A stretch of DNA of 64,000 bases. Source: Mycobacterium sp. OAS707. Its GTDB lineage: Bacteria; Actinomycetota; Actinomycetes; Mycobacteriales; Mycobacteriaceae. Made by a program: the position numbers and the translations under genes. The stretch lies in the NCBI RefSeq assembly GCF_014873705.1, contig NZ_JADBDS010000004.1:124001-188000 (forward strand), read 5' to 3'. Below, piece by piece: positions 25,814 to 34,540 of the stretch; the first letter of the stretch is position 1, and each line of letters opens with the position of its first letter. The notes beneath the pieces are model-generated. The model was not told the DNA's origin and searched no databases. It saw nothing but the letters and a program-made list of their open reading frames with translations.

Positions 25814-26695
25814 GTGTTGGATGACTATCTGCGGAGCCAGGACGGTGTCCTCACGCTCGCACAGGCGCGAAGCGCGGGGCTCAGCCACGAAGCCGTTCGG
25901 CGCCGACTGCGGTCTGGTCATTGGATTCGATGCAGCCGCGGCGTCTACTTCGTCGACGACCGACCGTTCACCGACGCGGCGCGCATCCGAGCCGCTGTAT
26001 GGGGCTACGGCGAGCACGCAGCGGCCAGCGGTCTCACGGCGGCGTGGTGGCACGAACTCACGAAATTCGCGCCCGACATCGTCGAGGTCACGGTGCCCCG
26101 AAACAGCCACGGTCGCAACCGCGATGGTTGCCGGTTGCGGCGTCGAGACTTGAACACGGCAGACATAGTCGTGCATCGACGAATACGTGTGACCGCGTTG
26201 CCGCTCACCGTGATCGAAGCTGCCGTGAAGCAACGCGGCGGTGCCAAGCTGATGGATGCGGCCCTGCAGCGCCGACTTGATTTGCACGAACTGTGGCGCG
26301 CGCATCTTCGGAACAAAGGCCGATACGGGTCTCCGCGAGCGCGGCGACTATTGCAGGCCGCATCCAACGGAGCCCGTTCAGAGGCCGAGCGCTTGCTCGT
26401 CAGGCTCCTGGGCGAAGCGGGAATTACAGGTTGGCAGACCGATTACCCGATCGGTGCGTACAAGGTCGACGTCGCATTCCCAGTGCCGAAGGTCGTCATC
26501 GAGGTCGACGGTTGGGCGTTCCACAGTGATCAGGAAGTTTTTCAATACGACCGAAAGCGCCAGAACTACCTCACGCTGATGGGTTGGCAGGTACTGCGGT
26601 TCACGTGGCTGGACCTAGTCGAGTACCGGCGTCGGGTCATCGCCGAAATCCGCTCGGCGATTTCGGCGCGCGAATCCACGCTGAGCGACGGTTAG
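25814..26695 (+). CDS. AbiEi-like/DUF559 nuclease-fold protein
   Basis: 293 residues. N-terminal winged-helix like that of AbiEi-type antitoxins (LTLAQARSAGLSHEAVRRRL, then WIRCSRGVYFV). C-terminal DUF559 domain, Vsr-like PD-(D/E)XK fold, with VIEVDGWAFHSDQEVFQYDR and LTLMGWQVLRFTWLDL. GTG start at 25814. The final 13 codons and stop come from the right copy of a flanking 51-bp repeat, suggesting the gene was captured together with that element. Such proteins are numerous in mycobacteria; role unknown, possibly DNA defence or repair. Confidence 0.8.
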   Translation: MLDDYLRSQDGVLTLAQARSAGLSHEAVRRRLRSGHWIRCSRGVYFVDDRPFTDAARIRAAVWGYGEHAAASGLTAAWWHELTKFAPDIVEVTVPRNSHGRNRDGCRLRRRDLNTADIVVHRRIRVTALPLTVIEAAVKQRGGAKLMDAALQRRLDLHELWRAHLRNKGRYGSPRARRLLQAASNGARSEAERLLVRLLGEAGITGWQTDYPIGAYKVDVAFPVPKVVIEVDGWAFHSDQEVFQYDRKRQNYLTLMGWQVLRFTWLDLVEYRRRVIAEIRSAISARESTLSDG

Positions 26696-26707
26696 CGCGC
26701 CGAAACC
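26657..26707. repeat. 51-bp repeat, right copy
   Basis: Perfect copy of 25723-25773 in the same orientation. It supplies the last codons and stop of the DUF559 gene and the last codons and stop of the convergent DJ-1 gene at 26692. It therefore sits inside two coding ends. Confidence 0.85.
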
Positions 26708-27420
26708 ACTTCACGCGCACGCTGAATTGCCGCGTCCCACAGCAGCCGCACCGACTGGCTCACCTGGTGCTGCTTGAAGGTTTCCTTGCTGAGCTGCGCG
26801 GTGGCAGTGGCCCTGGTCGCGGCCGACGCCTTCGACACGTGACCAGAGTCGAACGGCGGCTGCGGGTCGTATTCGATGGCCAGCTGCACCGCCTTGGCCT
26901 TGGCCTCGCCACAGATCTCACCGAACAGCCACATCGCAAGGTCGATGCCTGCCGAGACGCCCGCAGCGGTGACGATCTTGCCCTCGTGCACGATCCGCTC
27001 GTCGCCAACCGCCTCGACGCCGAACGGTTTCAGCATCGGCAGCACCAGCCAATGCGACGTCGCGCGATGGCCCTTCAGCACGCCGGCGGCGGCGAGGATG
27101 ACCGAGCCAGAGCACACCGACGTCGTCCAGGTCGACGTCTGATCGGCACGGCGCACCCAGTCGAGCAGCTTCTCGTCGCGGGCGTGCTCGAAGGTGGTCA
27201 TGCCGCCGGGGACCAGAAGGATGTCGGGCGAGGGCGTCTCGTCGAACGAATGCGTGGCCCCGACGAGCAGCGAACCGGAGTCGGCGGCGATCGGCCCCGG
27301 CTGGTGCCACAGGAACCGCACCTCGGCATCGGGCAGGTTGCGCAGCACCTCATAAGGCCCAATGAAGTCCAGCGCCGTAAAGCCGGGGTATACCACTATC
27401 GCGATCTGCGTCATTGCCAT
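26692..27420 (-). CDS. DJ-1/PfpI family protein (isonitrile-hydratase-like)
   Basis: 242 residues. DJ-1 core: IAIVVYPGFTALDFIGPYEV, LLVPGG, and the nucleophile elbow TSVCSGSVILAAAGVL with the cysteine. Closest described relatives are isonitrile hydratases (InhA type) and GlxA N-domains. A C-terminal extension of about 50 residues is unassigned. Coupled with the regulator at 27430 (10-bp gap). Ends within the 51-bp repeat. Reaction unproven. Confidence 0.82.
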   Translation of the reverse strand: MAMTQIAIVVYPGFTALDFIGPYEVLRNLPDAEVRFLWHQPGPIAADSGSLLVGATHSFDETPSPDILLVPGGMTTFEHARDEKLLDWVRRADQTSTWTTSVCSGSVILAAAGVLKGHRATSHWLVLPMLKPFGVEAVGDERIVHEGKIVTAAGVSAGIDLAMWLFGEICGEAKAKAVQLAIEYDPQPPFDSGHVSKASAATRATATAQLSKETFKQHQVSQSVRLLWDAAIQRAREVVSAR

Positions 27421-27429
27421 CTCCTTTGG

Positions 27430-28422
27430 CTAGGCGAATGTCTTGCGGTATTGATCCGGCGAAATACCGAGCCGCCGAACAAAATTGCGCCTCAAGGTTT
27501 CCGCCGAACCGAAGCCGCAGCGGGCTGCGATCACCGTGACGGTGTCATCGGTCTCCTCGAGCTGGCGGCGGGCGGCCTCAGTGCGGATGCGCTCGACGTA
27601 GGCGCCTGGCGCCTCGCCGACCTCGTCGGTGAACAACCGGGTGAAGTGCCTGGGGCTCATTGCGGCGCGCCGAGCCAACTCCGGAATACTATGCGCGCCA
27701 CCGGGTTCGGACTCGATGGCCTCTTGCACCTCACGGATCGGCGCCCGCTTGGCGCGCGGCATCCAGACCGGCGCCGCGAACTGCGTCTGCCCACCCGGCC
27801 GTCGCAGATACAACACCAGCCAGCGCGCGACGGTCTGCGCGGCTTCGGTGCCGTAGTCGTCTTCCACCAGTGACAGCGCCAGATCGATTCCTGCGGTGAC
27901 GCCGGCCGCAGTCCAGATCTTCTCCGAGCTGCGGACGAAGATCGGCTCGGGATCGACTGTGACAGAGGGAAACTCGTTAGCCATCTGTGCCGCAAAGGCC
28001 CAGTGCGTGGTGGCGATGCAGCCATCGATCAATCCCGCCTGCGCGGCGAGGAATGCGCCCGTGCAGACGCTGACCACGCGACGGGCGTTTTCGGCCGCCA
28101 TTTGTATCCACCCGGTGGTGTCCGCGTTGCGCCGCGCATCGTCGACTCCGACGCCGCCGGGCAGAACCAGGGTGTCGATCGGGTCGCGTGGATCTGGCAA
28201 CGGCTCTGCGAACAGAGCGAGACCGGTGAGCGTGGTGACCGGTTCGCCGCCGCTCGACACGACGCTGACACGGTAGCCCTCGTCAGTGCGACCCCGGCCG
28301 GCCAGATAGATGGTGGCGCCGGTGAACACCTCGAACGGGCCGACCAGGTCGAGTGCCTGGACGCCCGGGTAGCCCAACACCACCACCGATCGCATGAACC
28401 CAGTGTTGGCGACCGCAGCCAT
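27430..28422 (-). CDS. GlxA-type AraC family regulator with DJ-1 domain
   Basis: 330 residues. N-terminal DJ-1/PfpI domain (VVVLGYPGVQALDLVGPFEV; VSVCTGAFLAAQAGLI with Cys in the elbow). C-terminal AraC double helix-turn-helix (SIPELARRAAMSPRHFTRLF, then VTVIAARCGFGSAETLRRNF). Family regulators sense small amine or nitrile ligands through the DJ-1 domain. It precedes its DJ-1 partner by 10 bp and probably controls it. ATG at 28422, with a possible second at 28395. Confidence 0.87.
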   Translation of the reverse strand: MAAVANTGFMRSVVVLGYPGVQALDLVGPFEVFTGATIYLAGRGRTDEGYRVSVVSSGGEPVTTLTGLALFAEPLPDPRDPIDTLVLPGGVGVDDARRNADTTGWIQMAAENARRVVSVCTGAFLAAQAGLIDGCIATTHWAFAAQMANEFPSVTVDPEPIFVRSSEKIWTAAGVTAGIDLALSLVEDDYGTEAAQTVARWLVLYLRRPGGQTQFAAPVWMPRAKRAPIREVQEAIESEPGGAHSIPELARRAAMSPRHFTRLFTDEVGEAPGAYVERIRTEAARRQLEETDDTVTVIAARCGFGSAETLRRNFVRRLGISPDQYRKTFA

Positions 28423-28464
28423 GGCGTCTATGCCCTGGGCCCCACAAATTAGGACAAGAGCTGG

Positions 28465-29610
28465 TCAGAGTCTTTTGATCCGGCTGACGGCCTGTGCGAA
28501 GGCCACCGCAGAGGCGAGTCCTTTGCGAAGGTGACGCTGCATCGGCCCGATATTCGCCAGCACGACGTAGCGCACACCGTTGTCACGCCATTCGGCCACG
28601 CGCTCGGCGATCTCGGCAGGGGTCCCGGTCAGCAACCCGTTGCGGACCACCTCGGTTGGAATCTTCTTGACGTATGACAGGGCTTCCTGCTCGCTCATCT
28701 CTTGGGGCGTCAGATCCTGCGCGCCGGCGAAGCCCACACCCAGCGGATGCTGGGCACCGTACTTGGCGAAGAATTCATCGGAGGCGGCCAACCCGAATGC
28801 CTTGATGACCTCGCATTCCAGAGCCTCATCGACGTCCTCTGCCGTGCGCCCCGCGACAGTCATCATCCATATCGCAGGCATGATCTTCATCGGGTCGCGC
28901 CCCGCGTCGGACGCTGCGGAGCGCACCGCGTCGAGGCGTTGCGCGTACTCCTGAGGAGAGTGCGGGAAGGCTGGAAAGAATCCGTCGCCGTACCGCCCGA
29001 CCGCACGCAACATGCGCGGACCGTGGCCTGCGATCCAGATCTGCGGCCACGTGCCCTTGTATTGCGGGAGGTCGAAGACGGCGTTGCGGAGCGGAAAGAA
29101 CGGCGAATCACGGGTGACGAGTTCGCCTTTGGAGTCCCACAGCGCCCGGATGGTGGCCATTGCCTCCTCGAACCGGCTGACCGGTTTGGTCCAGTCGACG
29201 CCGTAGGGTTCGTTTCCCTCGCGCTCGCCAGGGCCGATGCCAAGGATGGCGCGTCCGCGGGTGAGCAGATGGAGGGTGGCCGCGGCCTGCGCGGTGACGG
29301 CGGGGTTGCGCCTGCCGGCGTCGGTAACGCCGATGCCGAGGCTCATCCGCCGAAACCGGTTGCGCGCCGCGATGTGGCCGAGCATGGCCCACGGTTCGAG
29401 AACGGCGTCGGCCGTCGGCACGATCCGCGCGGCATCGGAATACTTCGGGCTCCACAGGGACCGCGGGAACAATGCGTTGAGGTGGTCGGGCACCCAGAAC
29501 GAATCGACACGGGCCGCCCGGGCGCCCAAATAACTGACGCGAGTGAAGGTTTCGGCGGCCGGCCGAGCGGCGATAAGCGGATCCATGATGCCGATGCGAA
29601 GGCTGCTCAT
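28465..29610 (-). CDS. LLM-class F420-dependent oxidoreductase
   Basis: 381 residues. Luciferase-like TIM barrel with FWVPDHLNALFP, RMSLGIGVTD, LLTRGRAILGIGPGER and IAGHGPRMLRAVGRYGDGFF, typical of F420-dependent mycobacterial members. Likely hydride transfer to an unknown substrate. ATG at 29610 preferred; 29622 also possible. It lies next to menC on the same strand with a 46-bp gap. Confidence 0.83.
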   Translation of the reverse strand: MSSLRIGIMDPLIAARPAAETFTRVSYLGARAARVDSFWVPDHLNALFPRSLWSPKYSDAARIVPTADAVLEPWAMLGHIAARNRFRRMSLGIGVTDAGRRNPAVTAQAAATLHLLTRGRAILGIGPGEREGNEPYGVDWTKPVSRFEEAMATIRALWDSKGELVTRDSPFFPLRNAVFDLPQYKGTWPQIWIAGHGPRMLRAVGRYGDGFFPAFPHSPQEYAQRLDAVRSAASDAGRDPMKIMPAIWMMTVAGRTAEDVDEALECEVIKAFGLAASDEFFAKYGAQHPLGVGFAGAQDLTPQEMSEQEALSYVKKIPTEVVRNGLLTGTPAEIAERVAEWRDNGVRYVVLANIGPMQRHLRKGLASAVAFAQAVSRIKRL

Positions 29611-29656
29611 GCTGCTCAGCATGCCGGGGCAAGGCGAGGCCGGCTAGAGTATTCGC

Positions 29657-30619
29657 CTACTCGACTATCTCTCGATAGCTAGCAGTGATCCGGTCCTGCC
29701 ACCAGCGCCTGCGATCCGGCTGAGCCGCAAGGGAATCGAGTCGATGCGGATCCGGCGTCGCCCGTTCGACCGGCAAATAGCCGTCTACGGGTAGTGCAGG
29801 TTCAGCGACGTCGTCGACGAACAGGCCGCCGGTGCCCAGCCCGCAGGCGTGCTGCAGGTCCGGCAATGCCGCCGCGGCGAGCAGGCCCTGCCCGATGCCG
29901 ACGGCCGAATCGAGCGCGCTGGAAACCACGATCGGGATGTCGATCTGCTCTGCGATCTCCAGCAGCTTACGCACGCCACCCAGCGGCGCGACCTTGAGAA
30001 CTGCGATGTCGGCCGCGCCTTGGCGGACGACATGCAGCGGATCGTCGGCCTTGCGGATGCTCTCGTCGGCGGCGATCGGCACGTCGACACGGCGCCGCAG
30101 CTCGGCGAGTTCGGGCACCGTCTTGCAGGGCTGCTCCATATACTCGAGCGGGCCGTCGGCCGTCAAAGCCGTTGCGGCCGCGACAGCTTCGTCGACGCTC
30201 CAGCCACCGTTGGCATCGACCCGCACCGTCGGCACCACGGCCCGAACGGTGTTGACCCGAGCCACATCGTCGGCCAGCGACTGCCCGGGCTCGGCCACTT
30301 TCACCTTGGCGGTGCGCGCACCGGGGAAACGGCCCAGCACGTCGGGCACTTCGTCGGGGGCGACGGCGGGCACCGTGGCGTTGATCGGGATGCGGTCGCG
30401 CCGAACATCGGGCGGCGACTCGTAGGCGGCCTCGATGGCGGCCGCCAGCCAGTGCGCGGCCTCGGGCGGCTCGTACTCGAGGAACGCGCCGAACTCACCC
30501 CAGCCGGCGGGCCCGTCGATCAATGCGACCTCACGAACCATGGTGCTGCGGAAGCGAATTCGCATCGGCAGCGCGACGACGTGCAGGCGGTCCAGCAGGT
30601 CGTCCAGCGGCGGTAGCAC
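29657..30619 (-). CDS. menC: o-Succinylbenzoate synthase
   Basis: 320 residues, enolase superfamily. Dehydrates SHCHC to o-succinylbenzoate. Catalytic and metal residues lie in the TAKVKVAEPG (Lys), VRVDANGGW (Asp), EYMEQPC (Glu), IAADESIR (Asp/Glu) and VLKVAPLGG (Lys) blocks. GTG start at 30619. 9 bp downstream of the acyl-CoA ligase stop, in one run with the amidohydrolase. Orthologue of Rv0553. Confidence 0.94.
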   Translation of the reverse strand: MLPPLDDLLDRLHVVALPMRIRFRSTMVREVALIDGPAGWGEFGAFLEYEPPEAAHWLAAAIEAAYESPPDVRRDRIPINATVPAVAPDEVPDVLGRFPGARTAKVKVAEPGQSLADDVARVNTVRAVVPTVRVDANGGWSVDEAVAAATALTADGPLEYMEQPCKTVPELAELRRRVDVPIAADESIRKADDPLHVVRQGAADIAVLKVAPLGGVRKLLEIAEQIDIPIVVSSALDSAVGIGQGLLAAAALPDLQHACGLGTGGLFVDDVAEPALPVDGYLPVERATPDPHRLDSLAAQPDRRRWWQDRITASYREIVE

Positions 30620-30628
30620 GAACCCAGG

Positions 30629-32197
30629 CTAGACCGTCGCGCGGTCGCGGCCCTCCCAGTACGGCTTGCGCAGATCCTTTTTCAGAATCTTTCCGGTCGG
30701 ATTGCGGGGCAGCTCGTCCTTGATGTCCACCGTCTTCGGGCACTTGTATGCGGCCAGGTGCTCGCGGCAGTACGCGATCAGATCCTGCTCCGACGCCTCA
30801 CCCTCAAGCTGGACAACGGCTTTCACGACCTCGCCCCACTTGTCGTCCGGCACGCCGATGACCGCGACGTCGACCACCGCGGGGTGCTCGGCCAGCACCC
30901 GCTCGACCTCGATCGAGTAGATGTTCTCCCCGCCGGAGATGATCATGTCCTTCAGTCGGTCCTCGACGAAGATGTAGCCGCCGTCGTCGACACGACCGAT
31001 GTCGCCGGTGCGGAACCAGCCGTCCTCGGTGATCGCCTCAGCCGTCGCCTCCGCCTTGTTGTGATAGCCCTTCATCAATTGCGGTGAGCGGAACCACAAT
31101 TCGCCCTGCTGGCCCTCAGGCACGTCCTCCAACGTGTCCGGGTTGACGACCCGAACCTCGGCATTGGGCACCAACGTCCCCGCGCTCGAGAGCCGCTCCT
31201 CCTTGCCCGGGTCGCGGTGCGCCTCGGGCAGCAGATGGCTGATCACACCGCACAATTCGGTCAACCCGTAGGCCTGGATGAAGTCGGTGTTCGGCCACGC
31301 CTCGAGCGCGGCACGCAGTAGCGGCAACGGCATGGGCGACGCCCCGTATGCATAGGTTTTCAACGCACCGAACAGCTTGACGGCGTCCTCGCCCGACTCC
31401 AGCACCTTGGCCAGCACGGCCGGAACAAGGAATGTTCTGTTGGCGCCCTTGAGAATTGCGCCCGCCAAAGTCATGCCGTCGACGTCGCGCGTCATCACAC
31501 TGGGGAAGCCGTCGTGAATCCCGAACTGCACGTAGGACGAACCGCCGACGTGAAACAGCGGCATCGACACCATGTTCTTGTCGCCCTCGTCGAACTCGAA
31601 GCCCTCATGGGCGTTGACGGTGTGCGCAATGATGTTCTTCTGCGTCAGCTCGACACCTTTGGGGCGGCCCGTGGTGCCCGACGAGTACATGATGATGCAC
31701 ACGTCCTCGGGATCGACGTCGTCGCCGCGACCGACCGCCGTCGCACCGGACAGCAGCGCTTCGTATTCGTCGCCGTCGCCGCCCTCGGGCGTGACCGTGA
31801 TGACGTGCTCGACATTGGTGAGTTGATCGCGGATCTTGTCGACGCCGTCCTTGAGCTCCGCGCCGACGACCAGGATCTTGGCGCCGGAGTCGTTGAGCAC
31901 GTAGTCGAGTTCCTCAGCGGCCAGCCGGAAGTTGATGATCGCGTTGGCCGCGCCCAGCGACGCGGCGGCGATCGTCAGTTCGACGCATGCCGGATGGTTT
32001 TTGTCCAGAAACGCGACGACGTCACCACGCTTGACGCCGCGTTCCTGCAGCGCGCCCGCCAGCCGGCGCACGCGGTCGTTCCACTGCGACCAGGTCCAGG
32101 TCCGGTCCAGATAGGTAAACGCCTCGTCGTCGGGCTTGGCCTCGGCCCAGTGGGCGGTTCGTTCGTCGAGGAAACGCGGTTCAGGCAGGTCGGACAT
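30629..32197 (-). CDS. Acyl-CoA synthetase (FadD-type)
   Basis: 522 residues, ANL adenylating superfamily. AMP-binding P-loop-like motif MYSSGTTGRPKGVELT, AYGLTE, WFRTGDIG, and the C-terminal A10 lysine motif NPTGKILKKDL. Forms an acyl-AMP then acyl-CoA. ATG at 32197 is 2 nt after the amidohydrolase stop, so the pair is an operon leading into menC. Chain-length preference unknown; not the FadD8 orthologue, which is at 34541. Confidence 0.88.
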   Translation of the reverse strand: MSDLPEPRFLDERTAHWAEAKPDDEAFTYLDRTWTWSQWNDRVRRLAGALQERGVKRGDVVAFLDKNHPACVELTIAAASLGAANAIINFRLAAEELDYVLNDSGAKILVVGAELKDGVDKIRDQLTNVEHVITVTPEGGDGDEYEALLSGATAVGRGDDVDPEDVCIIMYSSGTTGRPKGVELTQKNIIAHTVNAHEGFEFDEGDKNMVSMPLFHVGGSSYVQFGIHDGFPSVMTRDVDGMTLAGAILKGANRTFLVPAVLAKVLESGEDAVKLFGALKTYAYGASPMPLPLLRAALEAWPNTDFIQAYGLTELCGVISHLLPEAHRDPGKEERLSSAGTLVPNAEVRVVNPDTLEDVPEGQQGELWFRSPQLMKGYHNKAEATAEAITEDGWFRTGDIGRVDDGGYIFVEDRLKDMIISGGENIYSIEVERVLAEHPAVVDVAVIGVPDDKWGEVVKAVVQLEGEASEQDLIAYCREHLAAYKCPKTVDIKDELPRNPTGKILKKDLRKPYWEGRDRATV

Positions 32198-32199
32198 GA

Positions 32200-33804
32200 T
32201 CAGAGCGTGCCATAAACCTGCCTGCCTGCCAGGAAAGTTCCGCGAACCTCCAGATCCGCGATCTGCTCCGGCGGCACGGCACGCGGATCGGCCGACAGCA
32301 CCACCATGTCGGCGTACTTGCCGACCTGCAACGAGCCCACCACATCGTCTGCGAACAACTGCCACGCCGCGTCGATCGTCTGCGCGCGAACCGCCTGCTC
32401 GACGGTCAGTCGTTCGTCCGGCGCGAGCACCCGACCGCTCGGCGCTTTCCGGGTGACGGCCACGCTGATGTTGCGCAGCGGCTCCTCCGGCGTCACCGGA
32501 GGATCGTTGTGCAGCGAAATGCGCATGCCGGTCTTGACCGCGGTGCCGCACGGCATCCACCGCTCGCCGTGCTCGGGGCCGAACAGACCGTCGACGATCA
32601 CATCGCCCCAGTAGTGGATCTGGTCGACGAACAGGCTGCACGTCACGCCGAGATCGTGAGCGCGTTGCAGTTGTTCCGGTCTGATGGCACCCACATGTTC
32701 GAGGCGCAGCCGATGGTCGTCGCGCGGCCAGCGCCGCAGCGCGTCTTCGTAGACATCGAGGATGGTGTCGACGCCTTTGTCGCCCTGCACGTGGCAGGCC
32801 ATCGGCCAGCCCTTCGGGAAGTAGGCGCCGACGATCTCGGTGAGCTGCTCGCGGGTGTAGTTCGCGTGGCCGCACGAACCGGGAGTGACGCCGATGGTGC
32901 GCGTGGCGTCGGTGTCGAGATACGGGAAGGACAGGTCGATGTTGCCGACCCATGGCGAGCCGTCGACCCAGATCTTGATGCCGACCTGACGGAACATGTC
33001 GTCGCCGTTGGCCGGCGTCATGGCGGTGGTCATTGCAGCCGTGGAGATCTCGTATACGCGCAACCGGACGGTGAGCTCCTCGCGCATCTTCTCCACTGCC
33101 GGCCGCAGCGACGGGTCGAACGCCATCTCCGAGCATGTCGTCAGCCCGGCCCGGTTCAGCCGTTCGCATTCGGCGCGGAGTTCGCCGGGAAAGTCGCTCG
33201 GATTGACGGCGCCTGCCACGACCGCGAACAGTGCCGCGGTTTCCTCTGCGGTGCCGTCGAGGTCGCCGTTGGGGTCGCGACCGAACTTGGCGCCCTTCGG
33301 GTCCGGGGTGTCGCGGGTCAGGCCGGCCTGCGCGGCCGCCGCGGAGTTGAAGTACGCCTTGTGCCCGGAGTTGTGCACGATCACCAGCGGGGCATGCGGC
33401 GCTGTTGCGTTCAGCCAGTCGAGTGTCGGCTCGGGTAGTCCCTGCTGCAGCAACGGATCCCAACCGATCAGGTAGGCACCCTCGGCGCCACGGGTAGCCA
33501 CCTCGTCACGGATCGCGGCTACGACGTCGGCGGCGTCGCGCATGGTGACGGGCCGGATGTCGACCATCCGGTCGGACAACACGATCGCCTCCATCAGGGG
33601 ATGGCCGTGCGCCTCGACGAAGCCGGGCATCACGCAACCCGCTACGTCGACGGTCTGCGTGGTGGAGCCGATCCAACCCTCGACCGCGGAGCGCCCGCCG
33701 ACCGCGACGATGCGGCCATCGGAGACCGCGAGCGCCTCGGCCGTGGGCTGCGCTTCGTCGACGGTGAGGATGGCTCCGAAAATCACCAGGTCAGCGGCCG
33801 GCAT
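32200..33804 (-). CDS. YtcJ-type amidohydrolase
   Basis: 534 residues, equal in length to Rv0552. Composite beta domain plus TIM barrel. Zinc-ligand motif GFVEAHGHP (HxH), HVQGDKG, LEHVGAI and LHNDPPVTP. Members hydrolyse N-acyl or formyl groups; the substrate is unknown. A 16/18-bp palindrome (33830-33847) lies 25 bp upstream of the ATG at 33804 and may be an operator. Confidence 0.87.
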   Translation of the reverse strand: MPAADLVIFGAILTVDEAQPTAEALAVSDGRIVAVGGRSAVEGWIGSTTQTVDVAGCVMPGFVEAHGHPLMEAIVLSDRMVDIRPVTMRDAADVVAAIRDEVATRGAEGAYLIGWDPLLQQGLPEPTLDWLNATAPHAPLVIVHNSGHKAYFNSAAAAQAGLTRDTPDPKGAKFGRDPNGDLDGTAEETAALFAVVAGAVNPSDFPGELRAECERLNRAGLTTCSEMAFDPSLRPAVEKMREELTVRLRVYEISTAAMTTAMTPANGDDMFRQVGIKIWVDGSPWVGNIDLSFPYLDTDATRTIGVTPGSCGHANYTREQLTEIVGAYFPKGWPMACHVQGDKGVDTILDVYEDALRRWPRDDHRLRLEHVGAIRPEQLQRAHDLGVTCSLFVDQIHYWGDVIVDGLFGPEHGERWMPCGTAVKTGMRISLHNDPPVTPEEPLRNISVAVTRKAPSGRVLAPDERLTVEQAVRAQTIDAAWQLFADDVVGSLQVGKYADMVVLSADPRAVPPEQIADLEVRGTFLAGRQVYGTL

Positions 33805-33829
33805 CAGCCCATCCTTGCAGCGGGCGAAA

Positions 33830-33847
33830 AAATTCTTTGAAGAATTT
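33830..33847. promoter_or_regulatory. Palindrome AAATTCTT-TG-AAGAATTT before amidohydrolase
   Basis: Two 8-bp arms with a 2-bp spacer, 25 bp upstream of the minus-strand amidohydrolase ATG. Markedly AT-rich for this genome. Looks like a repressor operator; the regulator is unknown. Confidence 0.45.
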
Positions 33848-33856
33848 CGCAAGCCG

Positions 33857-33884
33857 TGTCGATTCGGGGCGGTTGCCGTTCGAC
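33857..33884 (+). promoter_or_regulatory. ECF42-type promoter for the YCII/DGPF gene
   Basis: TGTCGA (33857-33862), 18 nt, then CGAC (33881-33884), about 65 nt before the ATG at 33949. As I recall, ECF42 sigma factors use TGTCGA at -35 and CG(A/T)C at -10. An ECF42-type sigma gene is 4.4 kb away at 38373. Confidence 0.5.
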
Positions 33885-33948
33885 GTGATTGCGAGGGCCA
33901 CTTGAACAACAATGGACGGGCCCCTTCCCAACTAGAAGGAGACACACA

Positions 33949-34419
33949 ATGTCGCGCTACATGCTGATCATGCGGGTCACGCCCGAGGGCGCTGCGGCCT
34001 TCGAGGACGCGAACATCGATTTCAACGAGGTCATCGAGTCGATGGGCCGCTACAACGAAGAGCTCATCAAGGCCGGCGTGATGCTGGCAGGCGAGGGCCT
34101 GACCGGACCCGACGAAGGCTTCGTCGTCGACTTCGACTCGGATCCGCCGGTCGTCACCGACGGGCCGTACACCGAAGCCAAGGAACTGTTCAACGGGTTT
34201 TGGATCATCGACGTGTCGTCGAAGGAAGAGGCCAAGCAGTGGGCGCAGAAAGCCCCGCTGGGCCCCGGTGTCCGAGTTGAGGTGCGTCGGGTGTCCGAGT
34301 CCGAGGAGTTCCCGCAGGACAACCCGTGGATCAAGAAAGAGATCCAGTGGCGGGCCGACCTTGCCGAGAAGATCGCGGCCGGCTACCGGGCCGAGGCGGA
34401 TAAGGCCGCGGGGCGCTGA
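33949..34419 (+). CDS. YCII-related/DGPF domain protein
   Basis: 156 residues. MSRYMLIMRVTPEG opening, LIKAGVMLAGEGL, VTDGPYTEAKEL (the DGPF-type motif, here DGPY) and a C-terminal EVRRV. Small ferredoxin-like fold seen in DGPF proteins, which are usually encoded beside ECF42 sigma factors and whose function is unsettled. An AAGGAG ribosome site precedes the ATG; an ECF42-like promoter is upstream; a stem-loop element lies 12 bp after the stop. Confidence 0.85.
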   Translation: MSRYMLIMRVTPEGAAAFEDANIDFNEVIESMGRYNEELIKAGVMLAGEGLTGPDEGFVVDFDSDPPVVTDGPYTEAKELFNGFWIIDVSSKEEAKQWAQKAPLGPGVRVEVRRVSESEEFPQDNPWIKKEIQWRADLAEKIAAGYRAEADKAAGR

Positions 34420-34430
34420 GCACGGCGCTG

Positions 34431-34489
34431 AAACGGTATTCCGGCAGGAAAAGTTCGAGTAAGCGCCTGCTGGAATACCGTTTCGGCGG
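34431..34489. repeat. 57-bp stem-loop repeat, copy 1
   Basis: 18-bp stem with one G.U pair (AAACGGTATTCCGGCAGG against CCTGCTGGAATACCGTTT) and a 17-nt loop, followed by TCGGCGG. A second copy at 56651-56707 differs at roughly 10 positions but keeps length and stem. Likely terminator-like mobile intergenic repeat. Confidence 0.7.
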
Positions 34490-34540
34490 AATTCCGGGGC
34501 CACGCCCACCAAATCTGGAACACGTTCTAGTCTGGACGTC

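Noticed and set aside
32198..33463. Upstream in-frame extension of the acyl-CoA ligase at 30629
   Set aside because: It would overlap the amidohydrolase gene in another phase; the ATG at 32197 gives the normal family N-terminus.
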